This document shows, piece after piece, positions 16,148 through 24,670 of a stretch of DNA of 42,118 nucleotides. The position numbers were made by a program, and so were the translations under genes. The stretch spans positions 1-42,118 of the forward strand of contig CASECF010000009.1 of the NCBI GenBank assembly GCA_949286245.1, written 5' to 3'. The notes beneath the pieces are model-generated. The model searched no databases. It worked only from the letters and a program-made list of their open reading frames with translations, and was not told the DNA's origin. The first letter of the stretch is position 1; each line of letters opens with the position of its first letter. The DNA comes from an uncultured Alphaproteobacteria bacterium (GTDB lineage: Bacteria > Pseudomonadota > Alphaproteobacteria > CAAHEQ01 > UBA3637).

Positions 16148-16624
16148 CTATCTACCCTTTTGTCTGGATGAGGCATATACCTCCACATTTTTAAAATAGG
16201 CGTATGCCTGATCTATGGAAGAATATTGAGGCTGTTTTAAAAGAGATTTTAAATCGACGGTTGGATTTTCGGTTGTCAGTGCGGAATCTAAGTATTTCTG
16301 TGTGACCCCCATCAAATTTTTATAGACATATCCAATTTTATCATCCACATAATACGGGATCCGAGCACTATCAAAATAATAAGAGGAATCAGACAAAACT
16401 GCATAACACGGAACAACTTCTCGAGATGTCGATAAATATTCTTTCATATGCGGTTTCATCCATTCGTACACCATGGCTTTGGCTATGTCATTTTTATTTT
16501 CTCGAATAAATGCGGGATCTTTCAGTTGTTCCGGACGATACTCGGGACATTTTGAATTCATATAAAACGTATTGTGAATATATTGATTAACTTCTGCTTC
16601 ATTACGAAATGTGTTGATCATCAT
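16148..16624 (-). CDS. Hypothetical protein, 158 residues
   Basis: Soluble, Tyr- and Asp-rich small protein with no signal peptide or membrane segment and no motif I recognise. The N-terminal half has charged helices (NKNDIAKAMVYEWMKPHMKEYL). The C-terminal half holds SSYYFDSARIPYYVDD and KNVEVYASSRQKGR. Two ATG codons are adjacent (16624 and 16621), and an AAGGAG site stands 4 or 7 bases upstream, so the second ATG may be the real start. It lies between thyX and tag, diverging from tag across 210 bases. The clear ribosome site supports a real gene; the function is unknown. Confidence 0.65.
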   Translation of the reverse strand: MMINTFRNEAEVNQYIHNTFYMNSKCPEYRPEQLKDPAFIRENKNDIAKAMVYEWMKPHMKEYLSTSREVVPCYAVLSDSSYYFDSARIPYYVDDKIGYVYKNLMGVTQKYLDSALTTENPTVDLKSLLKQPQYSSIDQAYAYFKNVEVYASSRQKGR

Positions 16625-16834
16625 TCCTCTCCTTTTAGATCCGTCTTGTTCATTTTTCTTCTCTTTTTTTATATAATATCACAGTTTAAAAATATATCAA
16701 TATTTTTGTACACATTTATATGGAAAAATCTTTTTTATTTTCTTTTGTTGAAGCATTTTTTAGGATACTATATTCTTTAGATTTATTTTATGAGGGATTA
16801 AAGCAGTTTTTACGATATAAAAAGGGAGCTTTCG

Positions 16835-17416
16835 GTGCAAGATTTAATCAATGGTCGCTGTGGATTTGTCGGAACAGATCCGTTATATGTTCACTATCAT
16901 GATACGGAATGGGGACACCCCACAACGGATGATCAAAAACTCTTTGAATTTTTAATTTTAGAAAGTGCCCAAGCCGGACTTTCATGGATTACTATTTTGA
17001 AAAAAAGAGAAAATTATAAAAAAGCTTTTTATAATTTTTCCGTTGAGAAAGTGGCACAAATGTCAGAACAAGATATCAATCGTCTCATGCATTTTGACGG
17101 TATCATCAAGAATCGCCTTAAAATAAAATATGCGATTCAAAATGCCCGATGTTTTATGGAGGTTCAAAAAGAATTCGGTTGTTTTTACAATTACATTATT
17201 TCTTTTTTCCCTGAGAAAAAACCGATAATACATCATTTTAAGAGCCTCTCTCAAATTCCGACAACCTCTTTAGAATCCGACAAAATCAGCCACGACATGA
17301 AAAAAAGAGGATTTAAATTTTTTGGCTCAACGATTTGTTATTCTTTTTTACAAGCAACCGGATTTATTGATGATCACTTAGAGGATTGTCTTTCAAAAAA
17401 ACGGTTATCTAAATAA
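16835..17416 (+). CDS. tag: DNA-3-methyladenine glycosylase I
   Basis: Base-excision repair enzyme that removes 3-methyladenine from DNA. The 193 residues follow E. coli Tag closely: GRCGFVGTDPLYVHYHDTEWG at the start, AGLSWITILKKRENY, and KKRGFKFFGSTICYSF near the end. Zinc ligands are Cys9 and His22 with His181 and Cys185; the catalytic Glu is Glu43 in LESAQAGLSW. The start is GTG at 16835 with AAAGGGAG six bases upstream; no in-frame ATG fits better. It is a stand-alone gene, convergent with the acyltransferase gene downstream; no clear terminator is seen in the 108 bases between them. Confidence 0.95.
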   Translation: MQDLINGRCGFVGTDPLYVHYHDTEWGHPTTDDQKLFEFLILESAQAGLSWITILKKRENYKKAFYNFSVEKVAQMSEQDINRLMHFDGIIKNRLKIKYAIQNARCFMEVQKEFGCFYNYIISFFPEKKPIIHHFKSLSQIPTTSLESDKISHDMKKRGFKFFGSTICYSFLQATGFIDDHLEDCLSKKRLSK

Positions 17417-17524
17417 TGAAAATTACCCTCACCGACCTTTTTTTATTTTTTCAAAATACAATTAATTATTTTTAATTTCCTTATTCCTCAATAAATTACT
17501 CTATAAAAAGAGTATTCAGTTTTT

Positions 17525-18481
17525 CTATTTTAAAAGACCAATACCATTATGGAACTTTTTCCCCATTAAAAGAGCTCGTTTAACTTTATATCTTAAAGAT
17601 GAATCTTCAGGATAGTCAGAAATTTTATCCGAACAAGTATTAAATAAAAATTTAACAAGAGAGGATGTTCCACTATATCCTAAAATTTCGAAGCGATGGC
17701 GAAAAGCTCTAATATTACTCATTTCTGGTAAATATTCCTCCAAGTGATCAGACAACAACCAAGAATGCAAAAAAACTTTAAATGAGTGGGGCAATTCCGA
17801 AAAATACCGATTCAACTGTTTCTTTGCCATTTCTAAAGAAACCTCAACAGATTGACTATCTAATTTTCCCATTCTTGGAATGTGTAGATTGATACAAAAT
17901 TCTTGATCCATCTTAAAAGGTAAAAAAGCATAATCATACTTTTTAATCTCATATTGCAAACGTCCGATTTCCACAATATGAGCATTGATAAAAATACTTC
18001 CCCACATCAAATGAGAAAGATCAATCCCGTTCATGTGATATACTTCCATATCCAATATACACGATTGTTTAATTCTATCTCTGTGTTTTTCTATCTGGGA
18101 AAGATCAAAACTTCTTTTTTTCATATTATCTAAATGAATAAGATATCCCGACAACAAAACGATTGCAGGCAACCAATCGATTATCTCTCTTTTAAATCTC
18201 TTATCCCATCCATATTTATCGGGTTCAAACAAGAAGCGATTTAACATAAATGTTGCCATTTTTAGATCAGTATCTTTCATCCATTTTTTTAGATAAGGTT
18301 CAAACAAAGACATAAAATTTTTGTGAAGATCGAGACAATAAAATTTCAAAGCTCTCTCAAAATCAATGTGAGTTGCCCAATCTAATGCTTCCTCTTGATT
18401 TACTTTTTGATCATCCAATTCTTCTGGCAATTCTGTAAATCCGACTTTTTTTAAAATATCTGCACAAATCATATTCTTCAT
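17525..18481 (-). CDS. Acyltransferase-domain protein of the NAT_N/GNAT_C type
   Basis: A 318-residue protein whose C-terminal half matches, from memory, the GNAT-like C-terminal domain found with an N-acyltransferase N-terminal domain (Pfam NAT_N and GNAT_C, often called DUF5596). Key blocks are EIGRLQYE (171-178), INLHIPRMGKLD (197-208), SWLLSDHLEEYLP (240-252) and SNIRAFRHRF (255-264). The helical N-terminal 160 residues fit NAT_N. The family is mostly known from Firmicutes and Actinobacteria, and the substrate is not established. An AGGTGAG site precedes the ATG. The sequence looks more AT-rich than neighbouring housekeeping genes and the gene stands alone, so lateral acquisition is plausible. 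There is no signal peptide or membrane segment. Confidence 0.7.
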   Translation of the reverse strand: MKNMICADILKKVGFTELPEELDDQKVNQEEALDWATHIDFERALKFYCLDLHKNFMSLFEPYLKKWMKDTDLKMATFMLNRFLFEPDKYGWDKRFKREIIDWLPAIVLLSGYLIHLDNMKKRSFDLSQIEKHRDRIKQSCILDMEVYHMNGIDLSHLMWGSIFINAHIVEIGRLQYEIKKYDYAFLPFKMDQEFCINLHIPRMGKLDSQSVEVSLEMAKKQLNRYFSELPHSFKVFLHSWLLSDHLEEYLPEMSNIRAFRHRFEILGYSGTSSLVKFLFNTCSDKISDYPEDSSLRYKVKRALLMGKKFHNGIGLLK

Positions 18482-18622
18482 ACGCTCTCACCTAAAAATT
18501 AGCCATAGGATTAAATCCGAAATAATATAAAAATAATTCTACTACAAAAAAGTAAAATAGTATTTAATTCCTAAAAATTAAAACTTTAAAGCTGAAGATA
18601 TTCAAATGTTATGCATTTTTAC

Positions 18623-18661
18623 AAAAAAAGTGGCAGATCTTAATTTTCAAACCTCTGCCAC
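18623..18661 (-). terminator. Terminator of the tRNA-Glu transcript
   Basis: GTGGCAGA (18630-18637) pairs with TCTGCCAC (18654-18661) across a 16-base loop, followed on the minus strand by seven T. It starts right after the tRNA 3' end. Confidence 0.8.
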
Positions 18662-18665
18662 AAAT

Positions 18666-18740
18666 TGGCGACCCTAACGGGATTTGAACCCGTGTACCAG
18701 CCTTGAGAGGGCTGTATCCTAACCACTAGATGATAGGGTC
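18666..18740 (-). tRNA. tRNA-Glu, anticodon CTC, CCA encoded
   Basis: 75 bases on the minus strand. The acceptor stem is GACCCTA/TAGGGTC and the anticodon arm CAGCC-CTCTCAA-GGCTG with anticodon CTC. The T loop is TTCAAAT, the discriminator base G73, and CCA is encoded (18666-18668). The CTC isoacceptor reads GAG only, so a TTC isoacceptor is expected elsewhere in the genome. Confidence 0.95.
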
Positions 18741-19285
18741 AAAATGATTTTTTCATTTTACATAAAAAAATAAAAATTTCAAGTAAAAAATAAACGTTTC
18801 TATAAAATCATCAGATCTTCTCCGCCATAAACGTCATCTCTCTTTTTAAATTATTTTTCTTTTTGCTCCATCCGAATTTCTCTTTGTTCTTTTTTTCTCT
18901 CTCAGCCCCTCGTCCTTTACCCCGAATATCATCCTTTAAAAACATACATCCACACCCATCTTTCCTTAATCCAAAAAATCTTTGATCTGCTTAAAAACTT
19001 TTTCTCTTCCGGCTCGAGCACTTTTTTAATTTTTTGTTTAACGAACAAACTCCCGCCATCTAACGCAGGCGTATGACCGACCCTCAACCGTGTTCGCCCT
19101 ATCTAAAGCCTTTTTCTCTTAATCGCCGATCGGATGTGCGTCTGCCGGCTCATGCAGATTGTGTTTCATTTGAAACATAAAAAAGATATTCCCATCCCTT
19201 TCACAAATAATATCAGAGCCATTCTGCCGACAGAACAGCCATATAAAATTTTTTCTTAATGTTTTTATTTTCTGCTTTGTCGGTA
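18741..19285. other. Gene-poor stretch with a GC-richer core
   Basis: About 545 bases without a convincing gene. 19040-19170 is visibly richer in G and C than the flanks. Small inverted repeats occur: TTTGTT/AACAAA around 19040-19055 and TGTTTCA/TGAAACA near 19166-19183. Short frames exist on both strands (for example 18811-18945 minus, 44 basic residues), but none has a good ribosome site or a family match. It may hold a decayed gene or an unrecognised RNA; I could not match tmRNA, 6S, SRP or RNase P RNA. Confidence 0.45.
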
Positions 19286-19316
19286 AAAAAGCCTTCTCAT
19301 TGAGAGAAGGCTTTTT
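19286..19316 (-). terminator. Terminator after rne
   Basis: A perfect 13-base stem, AAAAAGCCTTCTC with GAGAAGGCTTTTT, around a 5-base loop, 12 bases past the rne stop codon. Confidence 0.92.
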
Positions 19317-19328
19317 ATATGTTTTAAT

Positions 19329-21593
19329 TTAATTGGGTTTGACGAGCTTATTCCACCAGCCCCCCCTCTTTTTGCGAGGCGCTTCCGTTGGGGTATCACT
19401 CTCGGGAGACGGGGTGATCTCCGATGCGTTCTGCTCACTTACTTGGGGCTTCTCAACTGGCGAAGAATTTTCCTTGATTTCATTTTCTTGTCCGGAATTT
19501 TCTGCCGGATTCTCTGATAAGGAACGATCCTTCCGCTTCTTCTTGTAATCTTTGAGCGGAGCTTGTTCTACAACCTTAAATTTTTCTTCACCCGTCAACA
19601 CCGGTCTGTCCGCTACATTTTGTTGCGTATCGGGAACAGAAGAATGCTCTTGAGACGATCCTGTTTGAGATACAGTACCCTCCGCACCGTTTTCATTCTC
19701 AGTCATCACGCCCTGTTGCTCACGAGCTAATCGACGCTCCTGTTCTCGGCGTGCTTTATTTCGCTTCCACTCTCGGCGCCGTTGATTTCTGGAGCGCCCC
19801 TTTCGTTCATATTTTTCCCCTTTATCCGATCCGGCAGAAGTCTCCGGATTAACGGGCGTTTCATTTGACGCCTCGGACGATTTGTTTTTGTCCGAATCAT
19901 TTTTTGTTTTTTCTTTATCTTGTTTGGACTGAGATGTTAAATTAAGAACCCCCTTCTCACCTGTCATTCTGATTCGCTCCAATTTAAAATCAGAAGACCG
20001 TTCCATATCGGTATCAACCAAAACCTGAATTTTAAAATCAAACTTCTTTTCCAAAGCACAGATATTATCTCGCTTATTGTTAAGGACATACGTTGCCGTC
20101 TCCAACGGAAGTGAGATCAAAATCGTGCTCCCCGTATTCTTTAAGCCGGCTTCTTCCAATAAATGCAACGCATGCATTGCACATGACTCTATCGACCGCA
20201 CCAATCCTTTTCCGCCACAGCAACAACAGGGTTTATACGAACTTTCCAAAAAGCTGGAATGAAGTCTTTGACGAGACATCTCCATCAATCCAAATCCGGA
20301 CATCTTACCGACTTGGATTCGAGCCCGATCCTTCTTTAATGCCTCCTTAAGCCGTCTTTCAACCGCGGCATTATTCTTGGGATCGTCCATATCAATAAAA
20401 TCAATGACAATCAATCCGGCCAAATCTCTTAATTTAAGTTGTCTTGCCAATTCGTCACACGTTTCTAAGTTGGTTCGAAGAGCTGTTTCCTCAATATCGT
20501 GCTCCCGTGTAGCCCGTCCGGAGTTGACATCAACCGCAACCAATGCCTCCGTTTGATCAATAACCAAATACCCGCCGGAACGTAATTGAACAATATTACT
20601 GTGAATAGCCTCTAATTGATTCTCAATTTGATAGTGCAAGAACAGACTTTCCGCTCCCTTATATTGCTTAATTTTTTTAGTCTGACCCGGCATTAACATC
20701 TTCATAAAATCTCGAACCGTTTTATAAGTTGTTTCTCCCTCGACCCAAATTTCTTCAATATCCGGTGTAAACACATCCCGAAGAGATCGTTTAATAATAT
20801 CGCCCTCTTCATGTATAAGGGTCGGAGCCAAAGACTCAAGTGTCTTTTCTCGAATCCGCATCCACGTCTTGATTAAATAATCATAATCCCGTTTAATCTC
20901 CGTTTTCGTCTTTCCTTGACCGGCCGTTCTGATAATAACGCTCATTCCCTGAGGAATCGGCAATTTATCCACAATGGTTCTCAACGATTTACGGTCTTTT
21001 GCATTCGTGATCTTACGAGATACGCCACCGCCCTTGCCGTTATTCGGCATTAAAACACTGTATCGTCCTGCCAATGATAAATATGTCGTTAAAGCAGCCC
21101 CTTTGTTTCCTCGCTCTTCTTTAACAACCTGAACAAGCATAACTTGCCCCTGTCTGATCACTTCTTGAATCCGGTATTTTTTAAAAAAAGAAGGACGATG
21201 CCGTGTCGGCTCTTCCGTTTCCGATTCACTCACAACCTCAACGTCTGATTTATCCGGTGTTTTGTCATCCGAATTTGTCGGATCTGCACCATTATCCGCC
21301 TCATCATGAGAGGTCATCATTTCCTTCAACGCCTCTCTGTCCGCAACCGGTATCTGATAATAATCCGGATGGATTTCTCCGAAAGCCAAAAAGCCGTGTT
21401 TGTTCCCGCCATAATCAACAAACGCAGCTTGAAGTGACGGCTCGACCCGAACAACCTTTGCTAAATAGATATTTCCCTTAATTTGCTTTTTTGTAGAAGT
21501 ATCAACGTCTAACTCTTCCAATCTCCCGTTTTCTATAACAACAACGCGTGTTTCCTCTGGATGCGTTGCATCAATAAGCATTTTCTTTGACAT
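19329..21593 (-). CDS. rne: Ribonuclease E/G
   Basis: Endoribonuclease for mRNA decay and rRNA/tRNA processing. The 754 residues run as follows: an S1 domain from about 37, interrupted by an acidic insert (95-130) typical of alphaproteobacterial RNase E; then the catalytic DNase I-like domain with Asp355 in VAVDVNSG and Asp398 in VIDFIDM, the same 43-residue spacing as E. coli Asp303/Asp346. The zinc-link cysteines lie in KPCCCCGGKG (456-459). After about 560 the protein is low-complexity and strongly charged: a basic RNRRRRE-type patch, then acidic and Pro/Ser-rich stretches, and a final RKKRGGWWNKLVKPN. This is the expected disordered scaffold that binds RNA and degradosome partners. AAAGGA lies nine bases before the ATG. 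Divergence from amiC is the usual alphaproteobacterial arrangement. Confidence 0.95.
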   Translation of the reverse strand: MSKKMLIDATHPEETRVVVIENGRLEELDVDTSTKKQIKGNIYLAKVVRVEPSLQAAFVDYGGNKHGFLAFGEIHPDYYQIPVADREALKEMMTSHDEADNGADPTNSDDKTPDKSDVEVVSESETEEPTRHRPSFFKKYRIQEVIRQGQVMLVQVVKEERGNKGAALTTYLSLAGRYSVLMPNNGKGGGVSRKITNAKDRKSLRTIVDKLPIPQGMSVIIRTAGQGKTKTEIKRDYDYLIKTWMRIREKTLESLAPTLIHEEGDIIKRSLRDVFTPDIEEIWVEGETTYKTVRDFMKMLMPGQTKKIKQYKGAESLFLHYQIENQLEAIHSNIVQLRSGGYLVIDQTEALVAVDVNSGRATREHDIEETALRTNLETCDELARQLKLRDLAGLIVIDFIDMDDPKNNAAVERRLKEALKKDRARIQVGKMSGFGLMEMSRQRLHSSFLESSYKPCCCCGGKGLVRSIESCAMHALHLLEEAGLKNTGSTILISLPLETATYVLNNKRDNICALEKKFDFKIQVLVDTDMERSSDFKLERIRMTGEKGVLNLTSQSKQDKEKTKNDSDKNKSSEASNETPVNPETSAGSDKGEKYERKGRSRNQRRREWKRNKARREQERRLAREQQGVMTENENGAEGTVSQTGSSQEHSSVPDTQQNVADRPVLTGEEKFKVVEQAPLKDYKKKRKDRSLSENPAENSGQENEIKENSSPVEKPQVSEQNASEITPSPESDTPTEAPRKKRGGWWNKLVKPN

Positions 21594-21813
21594 AAAAAAT
21601 ATTCCTTTAAATTCTGTATATTAAATTGTTTTATTTTCTTTTTGACAGTATCAAAAAACAATCCGCACAAAGTCAGATGTAAAAAATAAAGGACAAATTT
21701 TATCCCTAATTGCATGGTCCTTATACCCGTTTCGGATTGTTAAAAAATTTCTGGGCAACTTTTCGGTTGCATTTTGCATTATATCGGTATATGAATAAAT
21801 AAGCAAGTTTTTT

Positions 21814-21837
21814 ATGGAATTTTTATATATTTTATGA
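21814..21837 (+). CDS. Seven-codon leader frame overlapping the amiC start
   Basis: ATG at 21814 opens a seven-codon frame (MEFLYIL) whose TGA overlaps the ATG of amiC as ATGA. amiC itself has no visible Shine-Dalgarno, so coupled translation through this frame is possible. The leader also lacks a strong ribosome site. Speculative. Confidence 0.25.
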   Translation: MEFLYIL

Positions 21838-23009
21838 TGAAGCGGTTGGTTTCTTTTGTTTGTTTTATGATCTGCCTGTTCCTGACCTTGTCGGTGACGG
21901 CGGCATCTGTTTCCGATATTCGGATCGGCAGAAACAAACCAAACGTGGTTCGTTTGGTTGCCGAATTATCGGAAAAAACGGAAGCAACCGTCTTTCGCCT
22001 GATGGATCCCTCAAGACTGGTTATCGACTTTAAAAAAACCAATTTTGAACCGGCCATGAAAACAAAAAGAATTCCAACCATGGGATTTATTACCGGTTTA
22101 CGGTTTGGGCAACCCAATCCCGACACGGCTCGAATCGTCTTGGATTTGCCGAACCAAACATTGACGGAAAGCCATTTTCTTTTACCGCCGGAAACAGCTA
22201 AAAAGCCGTGGCGTTTTGTCATGGATATTTCTTCCGACACAACTGTTTCTGTTCAAAACACACCAAAACAATCAACCTTTTCCGCAACAGCAAAATCAAA
22301 TGTCGGTTTACAACCCTTCAGCGGAAAAAAACGCCAAAAAATTATCGTCTTGGATCCCGGCCACGGAGGACAAGATCCGGGAGCCATTTCAAAATCCGGA
22401 AATTATGAAAAACATCTCACACTTAAAATGGCGAAAGAAGCTAAGACACTTTTGGAAAAAGCCGGATATAAAGTTGTCCTGACCAGAGATAAAGATATCT
22501 ACATTACCTTAAGAGGTCGTATTCAAAAGGCACACAAGGCAAATGCCGATCTGTTTATCTCCATTCATGCCGACAGTGCGGCAAACTCTTCTGCCAGAGG
22601 GCTATCCGTCTATACGATTTCGGAACGAGCCTCTGACGTAGAGGCGGCCGCTCTGGCGGAGCGAGAAAACAAAGCCGACATTATTTTCGGAATGGATTTA
22701 GGTGACTATCAGCCGGAAGTCGGAAATATTTTGATTGATTTAGCCAAACGAGACACGATGGAAAAATCAGCCAAATATGCCACGGCTCTCGTCAAAGAAA
22801 TGAAGAAAAATGTTAAACTCGTTCCAAACGCTCATCGATTTGCCGGATTTGTCGTCTTAAAATCACCGACTATTCCGTCCGTTCTCATGGAAATGGGGTA
22901 TCTATCCAACAGAACGGAAGAACGAAATCTTCAAAAGCAATCTTATCGTAAAAAGCTTGCAGAAGCCATGGTCAAAGCGGTGAACTCCTATTTTGAAGAA
23001 ATAGAATAA
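21834..23009 (+). CDS. amiC: N-acetylmuramoyl-L-alanine amidase, AMIN plus Amidase_3
   Basis: Periplasmic zinc amidase that cuts the stem peptide from MurNAc, mainly for daughter-cell separation. The 391 residues have a signal peptide (1-23, ending TAA), an AMIN domain (about 25-140, SDIRIGRNKPNVVRLVAEL) for septal or peptidoglycan targeting, a short linker, and an Amidase_3 domain (about 165-388). Zinc and catalytic residues are visible as the His in LDPGHGGQDPGA, the Glu in NYEKHLTL, the His in SIHADS, and the C-terminal Glu in LMEMGYLSN. No ribosome site is seen before either adjacent ATG. It diverges from rne across 240 bases. An imperfect GC hairpin without T-run lies downstream (23078-23106). 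Confidence 0.93.
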   Translation: MMKRLVSFVCFMICLFLTLSVTAASVSDIRIGRNKPNVVRLVAELSEKTEATVFRLMDPSRLVIDFKKTNFEPAMKTKRIPTMGFITGLRFGQPNPDTARIVLDLPNQTLTESHFLLPPETAKKPWRFVMDISSDTTVSVQNTPKQSTFSATAKSNVGLQPFSGKKRQKIIVLDPGHGGQDPGAISKSGNYEKHLTLKMAKEAKTLLEKAGYKVVLTRDKDIYITLRGRIQKAHKANADLFISIHADSAANSSARGLSVYTISERASDVEAAALAERENKADIIFGMDLGDYQPEVGNILIDLAKRDTMEKSAKYATALVKEMKKNVKLVPNAHRFAGFVVLKSPTIPSVLMEMGYLSNRTEERNLQKQSYRKKLAEAMVKAVNSYFEEIE

Positions 23010-23169
23010 GACATCCACGTCAAAAAAAGCACCCCATTTTCAAAAACACCATAACAAAAAAGAACTTATCTTTAAAAGAGGGGGAAAGCCAATCCGCATT
23101 CCCCTCCTTAAGCGCCCCATACACTGCGGTACACAATGATGGATTAAAAAAACTGAAGAAAGTTTTAAA

Positions 23170-23769
23170 TTATTCTTCTTTTTTAAAATATTCTTTTAAA
23201 AAATCAAATGTTTTTTGAAGGGCTTTAGCTCTGTGAGAAATTTCATTTTTTACGTCAGCATCCATTTCTCCCAATGTTTGTGAAAATCCATCAGGGATAA
23301 ACATCGGATCATATCCAAAGCCATGGTGTCCCTTCGGCGTATGAGCCAGTTGACCATCCATCCGACCGATAAAAACAGACTCGTTTTTTTGATCTAAAAC
23401 CAAGGCCATGGCACATATAAAATAGGCTCTTCTGTCCGGATTATCGCCCAATCGCTGATTAAGAACATCAAAAACAGCCGGAAAACCGCCATTTTTCTGC
23501 GCATATCTTGCCGCATATATTCCCGGTTCATCATTCAAGGCACAAATACAAATTCCCGAATCATCCGCAATCGCCGGCAATCCCGTCAACCGAAAAGCGG
23601 CTCGTGCTTTCAAAAGAGCATTTTCTTGAAATGTCGTTCCTGTTTCTTCTACATCTGGAAGGTTCAATGCGTCTGCTCCGACAACCATCACACCCAACGG
23701 TGCCAAAATCTCCTGTGCTTCTTGAAGCTTATGTTGGTTATGCGTTGCTAAAATAATTTTTTGTATCAT
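23170..23769 (-). CDS. rdgB: dITP/XTP pyrophosphatase (RdgB/HAM1)
   Basis: Hydrolyses non-canonical purine triphosphates (dITP, XTP) to monophosphates and so keeps them out of DNA. The 199 residues match the family: ATHNQHKLQEAQEIL at the start, ETGTTFQENALLKARAA, ADDSGICI with the catalytic Asp pair, GFGYDPMFIP, and the C-terminal SHRAKAL. Its start codon shares one base with the rph stop codon (TAATG), so translation is coupled. rph-rdgB is a common alphaproteobacterial pair, often followed by hemW, which is absent here. Confidence 0.96.
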   Translation of the reverse strand: MIQKIILATHNQHKLQEAQEILAPLGVMVVGADALNLPDVEETGTTFQENALLKARAAFRLTGLPAIADDSGICICALNDEPGIYAARYAQKNGGFPAVFDVLNQRLGDNPDRRAYFICAMALVLDQKNESVFIGRMDGQLAHTPKGHHGFGYDPMFIPDGFSQTLGEMDADVKNEISHRAKALQKTFDFLKEYFKKEE

Positions 23770-24497
23770 TACTTAACCTCCTCAATTCCCAAAGCTTTTT
23801 TCTGAAGAGAAATCAATTCGTGAACACCCTTTTGGGCCAATGACAATAATTGCATCAATTCATCTGATGAAAAGGCTCCGTGTTCCGCAGTCCCCTGAAC
23901 TTCAATCAACCGATCGCTCCCGTTCATGACAAAATTGGAATCCGTTCCGGCTGTTGAATCTTCATTATAATCCAGATCCAAAACCGGACGTCCCGCCACG
24001 ATACCGCAAGAAACGGCGGCAACAAAATCCGTAATCGGCATTTTTTGAATCTTTCCTTCTTGCAACAATTTTTGACAAGCCAAGTAAAGAGCAACAAAAC
24101 CTCCCGTAACGGAAGCCGTACGCGTTCCTCCGTCGGCCTGTATGACATCGCAATCAATTTTAATTGAAATATTTTCAATGGCTTTTAAATCAATAGCCGC
24201 CCGCAAAGATCGACCGATCAATCTTTGAATTTCCTGCGTTCGACCGGACTGTCCTTTTTTGGCCTCTCGATCCATACGAACAGACGTTGATCTGGGCAAC
24301 ATTCCATATTCGGCCGTCACCCATCCGGCGCCGCTGTTTTTAATCCATGACGGAACTTTTTCTTCAATGCTGGCCGTACAAAGAACATGTGTGTCTCCCC
24401 ATTTCACAAGGCAAGATCCTTCCGCATGCTTATTCACGTGAGGGACCAACTCACACGGTCTTAATTGGTCATCCGCTCTTCCAAATGATCTAACCAT
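23769..24497 (-). CDS. rph: Ribonuclease PH
   Basis: Phosphorolytic 3'-5' exoribonuclease that trims tRNA 3' ends. 242 residues, normal length. Motifs are [14 protein letters not shown] at the start, [41 protein letters not shown], and [16 protein letters not shown]. The phosphate-binding and catalytic Asp/Arg positions are all present. A strong GGAGGAG site stands before the ATG. It is first in a two-gene unit with rdgB and diverges from grpE across 173 bases. In many alphaproteobacteria hrcA lies between rph and grpE; here it does not. Confidence 0.97.
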   Translation of the reverse strand: MVRSFGRADDQLRPCELVPHVNKHAEGSCLVKWGDTHVLCTASIEEKVPSWIKNSGAGWVTAEYGMLPRSTSVRMDREAKKGQSGRTQEIQRLIGRSLRAAIDLKAIENISIKIDCDVIQADGGTRTASVTGGFVALYLACQKLLQEGKIQKMPITDFVAAVSCGIVAGRPVLDLDYNEDSTAGTDSNFVMNGSDRLIEVQGTAEHGAFSSDELMQLLSLAQKGVHELISLQKKALGIEEVK

Positions 24498-24602
24498 AAA
24501 ACTCCTCCACTAAAAAACGGCGTTCAGCGTACCATTTTCTGCTCGAAAAATCAAGAGTTTTCCCAAAAGCATCCGGTCTATCTGCCAAAACAAAACGAAA
24601 GA

Positions 24603-24631
24603 CTTGATTTTTATTTCAAAAACATCTAAAT
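24603..24631 (+). promoter_or_regulatory. Candidate sigma-32-type promoter of grpE
   Basis: CTTG (24603-24606), 18 bases, then TCTAAAT (24625-24631): two deviations from the alphaproteobacterial CTTG-N17/18-CYTATnT consensus. It also reads as a housekeeping TTGATT-N17-TAAATA box. Confidence 0.5.
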
Positions 24632-24670
24632 ATATGCTACATTGTTTTGACATAAATTAAGGGTAAGAAA

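Noticed and set aside
18811-18945. A 44-residue basic minus-strand frame after tRNA-Glu
   Set aside because: Composition is simply Lys-rich from AT-rich DNA, the only AAGGA lies too far upstream, and no family match comes to mind.
21533-21715. A 60-residue minus-strand frame overlapping the rne start
   Set aside because: It has a passable ribosome site and a hydrophobic start, but it overlaps rne in another frame and resembles no family; kept only as a possible leader frame.
23078-23106. Terminator between amiC and rdgB
   Set aside because: GAGGGG/CCCCTC pairs but the stem has a bulge and there is no T-run on either strand.
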